A stretch of 64,000 bases of DNA from Blastococcus sp. VKM Ac-2987 (GTDB lineage Bacteria; Actinomycetota; Actinomycetes; Mycobacteriales; Geodermatophilaceae), in NCBI RefSeq assembly GCF_026967805.1, contig NZ_JAPVBG010000002.1, forward strand, positions 62,001-126,000, in the 5' to 3' direction. The position numbers and the translations under genes were made by a program. Positions 58,471 to 64,000 of the stretch are shown piece by piece. Numbering within the stretch: the first letter of the stretch is position 1; each line of letters opens with the position of its first letter. Below the pieces are notes generated by a model that saw only the letters and a list, made by a program, of their open reading frames with translations, searched no databases and had not been told where the DNA came from.

Positions 58471-58689
58471 TCAGCGGGCGAGCGTGGTGCACGAGGGGCA
58501 GACGTCGGCGGCGCGCAGCGGCCACGCCTGCTCCGGGGCGATGCGGGCCAGCGAACCGCAGACGGTGAGCTCGCAGGCCCCGTCCAGCTCGGCCGGCGGC
58601 CGGTGCAGCTCCACGGCGTGCCACAGCGCGGCGGTGGGCCCGTGGGCGCGGCTGCGCGCGGCGGCGAACACGGTCGTCTGCAGCATCAT
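58471..58689 (-). CDS. Small cysteine-containing protein, unknown
   Basis: A 72-residue protein from ATG 58689 (ATG 58686 also possible). The C-terminal half has cysteines in CELTVCGSLARI and ADVCPSC, a spacing that could bind zinc or form a small ribbon. I recall similar short actinobacterial proteins, but no function is known to me. The ribosome binding site is weak, so the start is uncertain. Confidence 0.55.
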   Translation of the reverse strand: MMLQTTVFAAARSRAHGPTAALWHAVELHRPPAELDGACELTVCGSLARIAPEQAWPLRAADVCPSCTTLAR

Positions 58690-58789
58690 GCGGAGGACGT
58701 CGGCAGGGCGGGCGGCCCGCGAGACGGGGCCGGGGCCGCGTCCCACCCCGAAGGGTGAGGGGCGCCGCCCGCGGTGCAGGATCGGCGGC

Positions 58790-59428
58790 ATGGAGCTCAC
58801 CAAGCACGGTCATGCCTGCGTGGTCCTCGCCGAGGGGGACCGGCGACTGGTCATCGATCCCGGCGCCTTCACCGATCCGGTGGCGCTGGACGGCGCGACG
58901 GCGGTGCTCGTCACGCACGAGCACGCCGACCACTTCGTGCCCGACCGGCTGCGCGCGGCGATGGAGGCGAGCCCGGGTCTCGAGGTGTGGACCAACCGCT
59001 CGGTGGCCGCCCAGCTGGAAGGTGCCGGGGACCGGGTGCACGTGGTGGGCGCCGGCGACGTGGTCACCGCCGCGGGCTTCGAGGTGCAGGTGCACGGGGA
59101 GCTGCACGCGGAGATCCACGCGGACCTGCCCCGGGTGGCCAACGTGGGCTTCCTCGTCGACGGCACGGTCTTCCACCCCGGCGACGCCTTCACGGTGCCC
59201 GACGCGCCGGTCGCGACGTTGCTGCTGCCGCTGCACGCGCCGTGGTCCCGGACGGCCGAGGTCATCGACTACCTGCGGGCGGTGCACGCCGACCAGGCGT
59301 TCGCGGTGCACGACGGGCTGCTCAACGACACCGGGAAGGGCGTCGTCGGCGGGCTGCTCGGGGAGCGGGGTCCGGGGACCCCGACCCCCGTCAGCCTGCT
59401 GACCCCGGGGGAGACCGTCGAGCTCTGA
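58790..59428 (+). CDS. MBL-fold metallo-hydrolase (UlaG-like)
   Basis: A 212-residue metallo-beta-lactamase-fold enzyme. THEHADHF is the HxHxDH zinc motif, VDGTVFHPGDAF has the later Asp, and the final His is in LLLPLHAPWS or FAVHDGLL. It is the short form typical of UlaG-like hydrolases, and no substrate can be assigned. A -10-like CAGGAT (58777-58782) ends seven bases before ATG 58790, so a leaderless start is likely. Confidence 0.88.
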   Translation: MELTKHGHACVVLAEGDRRLVIDPGAFTDPVALDGATAVLVTHEHADHFVPDRLRAAMEASPGLEVWTNRSVAAQLEGAGDRVHVVGAGDVVTAAGFEVQVHGELHAEIHADLPRVANVGFLVDGTVFHPGDAFTVPDAPVATLLLPLHAPWSRTAEVIDYLRAVHADQAFAVHDGLLNDTGKGVVGGLLGERGPGTPTPVSLLTPGETVEL

Positions 59429-59449
59429 GTCCCCCCGGGGCCGGCCGGG

Positions 59450-59728
59450 TCAGTGCCGGACGGAGCGGTTCGAGCGACCCGCCGTGCCCGCGTAGCCGCC
59501 GACCAGCACGAGGGCGGCGACGACGGCGAGCACGAAGCCCAGGATGTTGAGCTCGAAGATGTCACCGGTGCCGAAGAAGCTGGCGATGAGACCACCGATG
59601 ATGGCGCCGAGGACACCCAGCACCAGGGTGGCGACGATGCTGATGTGCTGCTTGCCCGGGAGCAGCAGCCGGGCGAGGGCGCCGATGACGAGACCGATCA
59701 CGATGAGGCCGAGGATGTCGAAAAGCAC
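59450..59728 (-). CDS. GlsB/YeaQ/YmgE family membrane protein
   Basis: A 92-residue protein with three hydrophobic helices and the family pattern LGLIVIGLVIGALARLLLPG, then LVLGVLGAIIGGLIASFFG. These small proteins are often induced by stress and of unknown biochemical role. GTG 59728 has GAAGGAGAA 4-12 bp upstream, a strong ribosome binding site. It converges closely on the MBL gene. Confidence 0.9.
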   Translation of the reverse strand: MLFDILGLIVIGLVIGALARLLLPGKQHISIVATLVLGVLGAIIGGLIASFFGTGDIFELNILGFVLAVVAALVLVGGYAGTAGRSNRSVRH

Positions 59729-59866
59729 AGGGTTCTCCTTCGTTCGACCGGCGCTGCGCTACCGGCAGGAGGCCGGGCACACCACGCCGGTGCACGACTG
59801 GAGCAGGTACCCGGTCATGTGACAGTGATGCGTCGATCCCCCGATCGGGGTGGCGATCACAGCAGG

Positions 59867-60334
59867 TCAGGAGGTACCCGTGGCCCGCGCCACATGTGCG
59901 GGCACCTTCGCCAGCTCCTCCTCGACGGTCCGCGCGACCAGCTTCCGGAGGGCGCTGCGCTGCAGGCTGCGGACCACCCGGCTGCCGCCGACCGGCTCGT
60001 GCGTCAGGGTGATCGACACGCGGGTCCCGCCGGCCGGGGTCTCGGCCAGCTCGATCCGCGTCGTCCAGCGCTCCGGCGTCAGGTCCAGGCGGGAGACGAC
60101 CAGCCGGGGCTCGTCCCACTCCAGGATCTCGCCCCGCGGGGCACCGGCGCCCGGGGGCGTGCCGTCGAGCTGCCCGGGCGCGCAGACGAACGTCGTCCCG
60201 ACCCCCGGCGCCCCGGCACCCCCGAGGACGTACGAGACGTCGCAGACGGCGCAGTAGGGCTCGAGCACCGCCAGGGCCCGCCAGACGTCGGCCCGTGGCT
60301 CGGGCACCTCGCGGGTACCGCTCGCGGTCGTCAC
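59867..60334 (-). CDS. SRPBCC family protein
   Basis: A 155-residue START-like protein. PRADVWRALAVLEPYCAVCDV is the first helix, GGAGAPGVGTTFVCAP and ILEWDEPRLVVSRLDLTPERW the central sheet, and a long C-terminal helix (RSLQRSALRKLVARTVEEEL) closes the cavity. It probably binds a hydrophobic ligand. GGAGGG stands 7 bp before GTG 60334, and the GntR stop lies 1 bp upstream, so the two form an operon. Confidence 0.85.
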   Translation of the reverse strand: MTTASGTREVPEPRADVWRALAVLEPYCAVCDVSYVLGGAGAPGVGTTFVCAPGQLDGTPPGAGAPRGEILEWDEPRLVVSRLDLTPERWTTRIELAETPAGGTRVSITLTHEPVGGSRVVRSLQRSALRKLVARTVEEELAKVPAHVARATGTS

Positions 60335-60335
60335 C

Positions 60336-61076
60336 TCAGCGCCCTCCCACGGAGACCTCGAACTCGACCTGGCTGACGTCCGGTCGCAGCCGGGAGAAGC
60401 TGTGCACCAGCGGCCGCCCGTCGCTGTCCCGCACGGTGGTCCGCACCACCAGCAGCGGGGAACCGGCCACCACGTTGAGCAGGTCGGCCTCCTCGGGCGC
60501 GGCGGTCCCGACGTCGACGACGATCCGCGCGTGAGCCAGGTCGGCGGAGTACTCCCGCCGGAGGAACTCGTAGAGCGACCCCTCGCCGAAGTCCGCCTCC
60601 GCGGCCCGCGGGTAGAGCTCGGCGGGCAGGAAGCTGTGCGCCACGTGGTTGGGCGTGCCGTCGACGCTGCGCAGCCGGACCAGCTCCACCACGTCGGCAG
60701 CGGGCTCCAGCTTGAGCTCCGGGACCACCGGAGCCGGCACCGGCACGATCCGCTGGGTGAGGACCGTGGTCCCGACCTGGGCACCCTGCTCGGTCATGAC
60801 CGAGTTGAACCCGGCGATGCGGTGCACGAAGCTCTCGCGGTACTCGTGCCGGATGGCCGGGCGGGTCACATAGGTGCCCCGGCCCTGCTCGCGGACGAGG
60901 TGGCCGTCGGCGACCAGGCCGTCCACGGCGCGGCGCAGCGTGATGCGGCTGACCCCGTACTCGGCGCAGAGCACCGGCTCGGGCGGCAGGAGGGTCAGCT
61001 CCGGCAGTGCGGCCACGCGGCGGCGGAGATGCTCCCGGACCGACAGGTACTTCGGTCCGTACACGGGGCTGGCCAC
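60336..61076 (-). CDS. GntR/HutC-type regulator with UTRA domain
   Basis: A 246-residue regulator. The N-terminal GntR winged helix (about 10-75; LRRRVAAL, EYGVSRITLRRAVDGLVADGHL, GRGTYVTRP) precedes a UTRA ligand domain (about 95-245; VELVRLRSVDGTPNHVAHSFLP, LLVVRTTVRDSDGRPLVHSFSRLRPD). The ligand is unknown. A minus-strand -10 TACCTT (61083-61088) ends six bases before GTG 61076, so the mRNA is leaderless. The palindrome CAGACGTCTG just upstream is a candidate autoregulatory site. The SRPBCC gene is its only apparent operon partner. Confidence 0.9.
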   Translation of the reverse strand: MASPVYGPKYLSVREHLRRRVAALPELTLLPPEPVLCAEYGVSRITLRRAVDGLVADGHLVREQGRGTYVTRPAIRHEYRESFVHRIAGFNSVMTEQGAQVGTTVLTQRIVPVPAPVVPELKLEPAADVVELVRLRSVDGTPNHVAHSFLPAELYPRAAEADFGEGSLYEFLRREYSADLAHARIVVDVGTAAPEEADLLNVVAGSPLLVVRTTVRDSDGRPLVHSFSRLRPDVSQVEFEVSVGGR

Positions 61077-61082
61077 GGGACA

Positions 61083-61088
61083 AAGGTA
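61083..61088 (-). promoter_or_regulatory. -10 element of the gntR-type gene
   Basis: TACCTT on the minus strand ends six bases before GTG 61076 and lies 9 bp from the palindrome at 61098-61107. Confidence 0.5.
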
Positions 61089-61097
61089 CTGCCCGGG

Positions 61098-61107
61098 CAG
61101 ACGTCTG
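61098..61107. promoter_or_regulatory. Palindrome CAGACGTCTG and related half-site
   Basis: This perfect 10-bp palindrome lies in the gap between divergent gntR- and tetR-type genes. Its AGACGTC core recurs at 61124-61130, 25 bp away. Either regulator could bind here. Confidence 0.55.
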
Positions 61108-61225
61108 GTCGTCATGTCGTATGAGACGTCACATCCGAACGGGTCCGGGACGGGCGGCACGCCACGGAGAGATGACAGCCGGGGCCGGGTGGCACGGATC
61201 CGGGCCGGGGGTCGAAGATCAGCCG

Positions 61226-61798
61226 GTGACCGATGCTCCGGACTGGCGAAGGCGCAGGTGGGAGGCCACCCACGAGCGGATCTTCACCGCCGCCGTGGGG
61301 TTGTTCGAGGAGCTCGGTTTCGACCAGGTGAGCGTCGGCGCCATCGCCACGGCGTCCGGCGTGTCCGTGCCGACCTTCTACGCGCACTACCCGAGCAAGG
61401 AACACCTCGTCATGCGGCTCACGGCACCGGAGCAGGTGGCCGCGCTCATCGCCGCCCAGCCGCTCACGCTCCCCCTGGCAGCGCGCATCCGCCGGGCCGC
61501 GGTCAGCTCGCTCGACGGCGTCGACGGCGAGCACCGCGCGCAGCTGCACGCCCGCTGGCAGATCATCGCCGGCAGCCCCGCGCTGCGGCACCGGGCCGGC
61601 GAGTTCGACCGGATCACCGCGACCATGGTCGCCGAGGCGCTCGCCGACGGCGGCCCTCCGCGCACGGTCGACCTGGTGGTGGCCAGCGCCTACATGGCCG
61701 CCTACACGACCGGCCTGCTCGCCTGGGCCGACAGCGGCGACGCAACCTCCCTCGAGGAGTGCGTCCAGGCGGCCTTCGACGCCCTCGAGCAGGCCTGA
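61226..61798 (+). CDS. TetR family transcriptional regulator
   Basis: A 190-residue TetR protein. The HTH (about 10-55) reads ATHERIFTAAVGLFEELGF, then VSVGAIATASGVSVPTFYAHYPSKEHLV, the classic TetR recognition helix. The C-terminal ligand domain is short and unassigned. I chose GTG 61226, with a -10-like GAAGAT six bases upstream. It is divergent from the GntR gene and converges on the phosphoesterase, 3 bp away. Its targets are not clear. Confidence 0.88.
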   Translation: MTDAPDWRRRRWEATHERIFTAAVGLFEELGFDQVSVGAIATASGVSVPTFYAHYPSKEHLVMRLTAPEQVAALIAAQPLTLPLAARIRRAAVSSLDGVDGEHRAQLHARWQIIAGSPALRHRAGEFDRITATMVAEALADGGPPRTVDLVVASAYMAAYTTGLLAWADSGDATSLEECVQAAFDALEQA

Positions 61799-61801
61799 CC
61801 G

Positions 61802-63178
61802 TCAGCTCCGCGGCGCCCGCAGCTCCACGACCGTGACCTCCGGCCGCGCCCCGATCCGCATCGGCGGCCCCCAGTACCCGGCTCCCGAGGTGACGTACAG
61901 CTGGGTGTCCCCGTGCCGGGAGAGACCCTCCACCGCCGGCTGGTCCAGCCGCACGGCGTAGTCGAAGGGCCACAGCTGCCCGCCGTGGGTGTGCCCGGAC
62001 AGCTGCAGGCCCACCCCGGCGGCCGCCGCCTGCTGCACCTGCACCGGCTGGTGCGCCAGCAGCACCACCGGGGTGGCGTCGTCCCGCCCGTCCAGGGCGG
62101 CGTCGAGGTCGGCGCCGTGGCCCGGCAGCCCGGAGGCCGCCGCCGTCCGGTCGTCGATGCCGGCGAGGTCGAAGGACGCGCCGCCGCGGCGGATGGCCAC
62201 CCGCTCGTTCCGGAGCACGTCCACGCCGAGGGTCGGCAGGTGGCGCAGCCAGGCCCGGGTGTCGACGAAGTACTCGTGGTTGCCGGTGACGAAGTAGACG
62301 CCCTGCTCGCTCACCAGGTCGGCCAGCGGCGCGACGTCCTCGCGGAGGTCGTCGACGTCGCCGTCGACCAGGTCGCCGACGATCGCCACCACGTCGGGTC
62401 GCTGCTCGTTGACGATCTCGACCACCCGCTCGAAGCGCCGGCCGCCGTAGGTGGCCGAGAGGTGGCCGTCGGAGAAGGTGACGACGCGCAGGCCGTCCAG
62501 CGCCGGGTCCAGCCCCTGCAGCGTCACCGGGACCCGCCGGACCACCGGCGCCGAGTTGGCGAAGTACGCCCCCGTCCCGGCCGTGCCGAGCGCCACCGCC
62601 CCCGCGGTCACCGCCAGCCCCCGGGCCAGGAAGAGCCGCCGGGGGAGGCCCGGGTCGGCGCCGGGGGCGGCAGCCCCGTCGTCCGCAACGTCACCGGTCC
62701 TGACCTCGGCGATGACACCGGCCGTGACACTGCCGTCCTCCCGGACAGCACCGCCACCAGGTGCCGTCCCCCCGTCGGGCGGAGCCGCTGCGTCGTCCCT
62801 GCGCGAACCCCTCCGGGGCCCGCTCGGGACGAGCGTGCCCTCCTTGCGCCTGATCAGGGCGTTCCCGACCAGGCGGACCGGCTCGAGCGCCAGCAGGGCG
62901 ACGACGGCGTAGAGCGCGATGCCGAGCCAGCTGTACCCGACCCAGCTCAGCGGGGTGAGGGCGTCCTGGGGAAGGGCGCCGCGCAGCGTGACCGCCAGGA
63001 CCGGCAGCACCGCGAGGACGGCGGTGAGCGCCGTCAGCCGGCGGCGCAGCCGGCCCGGCCGCGTGGTCCCGCGGACCAGGCGCAGCCACAGGTAGGCGTG
63101 CAGCAGCCCCACGGCCAGCAGGACCACCGTCCCGAAGCCCAGCAGACCGATGAGGGACAGGGCAGGCCTCCGGAGCAC
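61802..63178 (-). CDS. YkuE-type membrane metallophosphoesterase
   Basis: A protein of about 458 residues. Five N-terminal helices (about 5-115) and a charged loop (about 120-185) precede an internal RRLFLARGLAVTAGAVALGT segment that looks like a Tat-type signal or membrane anchor. The catalytic domain (about 215-455) has FSDGHL, VGDLVDGD, TGNHEYF, AHQP and GHTHGGQ, the five motifs of the calcineurin-like fold that bind two metals. It acts outside the membrane on an unknown phosphoester. GTG 63178 is the likely start; a longer frame exists to 63361 but has no support. Confidence 0.87.
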   Translation of the reverse strand: MLRRPALSLIGLLGFGTVVLLAVGLLHAYLWLRLVRGTTRPGRLRRRLTALTAVLAVLPVLAVTLRGALPQDALTPLSWVGYSWLGIALYAVVALLALEPVRLVGNALIRRKEGTLVPSGPRRGSRRDDAAAPPDGGTAPGGGAVREDGSVTAGVIAEVRTGDVADDGAAAPGADPGLPRRLFLARGLAVTAGAVALGTAGTGAYFANSAPVVRRVPVTLQGLDPALDGLRVVTFSDGHLSATYGGRRFERVVEIVNEQRPDVVAIVGDLVDGDVDDLREDVAPLADLVSEQGVYFVTGNHEYFVDTRAWLRHLPTLGVDVLRNERVAIRRGGASFDLAGIDDRTAAASGLPGHGADLDAALDGRDDATPVVLLAHQPVQVQQAAAAGVGLQLSGHTHGGQLWPFDYAVRLDQPAVEGLSRHGDTQLYVTSGAGYWGPPMRIGARPEVTVVELRAPRS

Positions 63179-63260
63179 GCGAACGGGTGGGGCGTCGGCG
63201 CGGTGTGCGCCGGTGCAGAGGGGAGACGACGGAGAGCTGCGCCGCGTTCCCGTCGGGCGG

Positions 63261-63887
63261 TCAGCCGGCGATGCCCAGCCTGGACGACAGCGCGAACGCC
63301 AGCTTCGAGGCGCGCGGGGACGGGCGGGCGCCCGCGGCCACCAGGACCTCGCCCACGGCACCCAGCAGGGGCTCCTCCCCCTCCACCAGCTCCACCTCCA
63401 CCTCCCGCCAGGAGCGCACCTCCGGGGTCCCGCCCCGGGCTGCGGCCCGCACGGTCGCCGTCACGGTGTCGTCGGCGACCTCGGCCAGAGCCCGGCCCCG
63501 GGCGTCCCGGAGGACGGTGACCACCCGCCGGGTGCGCATGGTCACGACCGGCTCCGGCACCTCGCCCGCCAGGAGGCCGGCGACCGCGTCCAGCAGCTCA
63601 GCGGGAGCGCTGCCGGCGCCGTCGTCCAGCGGCAGGTGCAGCTCCCGGCGGGCGGCGCCGGCGGGCAGCTTGAGGTGCCAGCCCGCGTCGGGCCCGCCGG
63701 TGCGGCGGCGCAGGGTGACCCGGCCGCGGACCAGCCGCAGCCCGGGGGTGTCGTGGTAGACCGCCTCCAGCTCGTGCGCCTCCGGCGGGTCGGCGGCGGC
63801 GACGCCGGGGACCGCCTCGAGCGGGGGCAGGGCGAACGCCTCGTCGACGTCGAACTTGCGCTCGACCTCCAGCTGCTCGGTGACCAC
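63261..63887 (-). CDS. CYTH domain protein (triphosphate tunnel metalloenzyme)
   Basis: A 208-residue CYTH protein. LEVERKFDV is the N-terminal ExExK metal-binding signature, and YHDTPGLRLVRGRVTLRRRTGG, WHLKLPAG and WREVEVELVEGEE supply the tunnel strands with alternating basic and acidic residues. Such proteins hydrolyse triphosphate or adenylate. There is no CHAD domain attached. A minus-strand -10 TACGGT (63895-63900) ends seven bases before GTG 63887, so it is leaderless. Confidence 0.92.
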   Translation of the reverse strand: MVTEQLEVERKFDVDEAFALPPLEAVPGVAAADPPEAHELEAVYHDTPGLRLVRGRVTLRRRTGGPDAGWHLKLPAGAARRELHLPLDDGAGSAPAELLDAVAGLLAGEVPEPVVTMRTRRVVTVLRDARGRALAEVADDTVTATVRAAARGGTPEVRSWREVEVELVEGEEPLLGAVGEVLVAAGARPSPRASKLAFALSSRLGIAG

Positions 63888-63950
63888 GGACCCGACCGTA
63901 GGGCAGCCGGCGGTCGGCGGCTCCTGCGCCCGCTGGCTACCGTGACCACC

Positions 63951-64000
63951 ATGCCCCCGACGCGCCCCGAGCAGCGGTGGGCGGTGGCGGCGGCGCTGCC
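63951..64000 (+). CDS. Start of a gene cut by the window edge, unknown
   Basis: ATG 63951 opens a frame (MPPTRPEQRWAVAAAL) that runs off the end. TACCGT (63938-63943) ends seven bases upstream, a leaderless promoter divergent from the CYTH gene. Sixteen residues are too few to assign a family. Confidence 0.6.
   Translation, partial: MPPTRPEQRWAVAAAL

Overview
This is a 64 kb chromosomal window from a very GC-rich actinobacterium. The family Geodermatophilaceae (Geodermatophilus, Blastococcus, Modestobacter) fits best. The reasons are strong G/C preference at third codon positions, frequent GTG starts, many apparently leaderless promoters (a TANNNT-like -10 six or seven bases before the start codon), PASTA kinases, ANTAR and MEDS proteins, and an in-frame UAG exactly where a redox-active cysteine or selenocysteine is expected. 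UAG-programmed selenocysteine has been reported for Geodermatophilus and Blastococcus. No rRNA, tRNA, insertion sequence, prophage or CRISPR array is visible; the window reads as ordinary core and accessory chromosome.

Layout. 1-6.3 kb: end of a flavohemoglobin, an Old Yellow Enzyme, an ABC exporter and a MarR regulator that share one operator, and a DUF421 protein. 6.3-8.6 kb: the putative UAG selenoprotein divergent from an AlkZ/AlkX-type DNA-repair protein, then a small anti-sigma-type ATPase. 8.7-14.8 kb: hydantoinase/oxoprolinase HyuA-HyuB and a two-HTH MerR regulator divergent from an erythromycin-esterase-type hydrolase. 14.8-27.6 kb: small proteins, an ATP-dependent DNA ligase, a PAS-GGDEF protein, a MarR regulator, a MEDS-ATPase, an rRNA-type methyltransferase, haloalkane dehalogenase, MsrA, a CurA-like reductase, a six-helix membrane protein, a hydrolase, a broken GNAT gene and an SDR. 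27.6-32.1 kb: an Nramp transporter with a DtxR-type box, then a TPP riboswitch controlling the thiamine-precursor ECF transporter YkoE-YkoD-YkoC. 32.2-41 kb: anti-sigma-type ATPases, a large SpoIIE phosphatase, a proline-rich repeat protein next to an apparently non-coding G-rich island, an APC permease with a nucleoside hydrolase, and a GAF-ANTAR regulator. 41-49.6 kb: two overlapping dynamin-like GTPases, then a c-di-GMP group (PilZ, GGDEF, NYN, PAS-GGDEF-EAL). 49.6-57.1 kb: AidB-like acyl-CoA dehydrogenase, SRPBCC, CinA, a membrane protein and two overlapping PASTA Ser/Thr kinases. 57.6-64 kb: enoyl-CoA hydratase, MBL hydrolase, GlsB-type protein, a GntR-SRPBCC pair divergent from a TetR regulator, a YkuE-type metallophosphoesterase, a CYTH protein and the start of a further gene.

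Themes. Signal transduction is dense: three single-domain HATPase_c proteins, one MEDS-HATPase and one SpoIIE phosphatase form a plausible partner-switching set with no sigma factor nearby. Three GGDEF proteins plus PilZ form a c-di-GMP set. Redox and damage defence recurs (flavohemoglobin, OYE, the selenoprotein candidate, MsrA, AlkZ-like, AidB-like, LigC-like). The most unusual item is the UAG-interrupted redoxin gene at 6288-6944 (minus), with a SECIS-like hairpin about 20 bases after the UAG. Conventional gene calling would break it into a headless 117-residue fragment.
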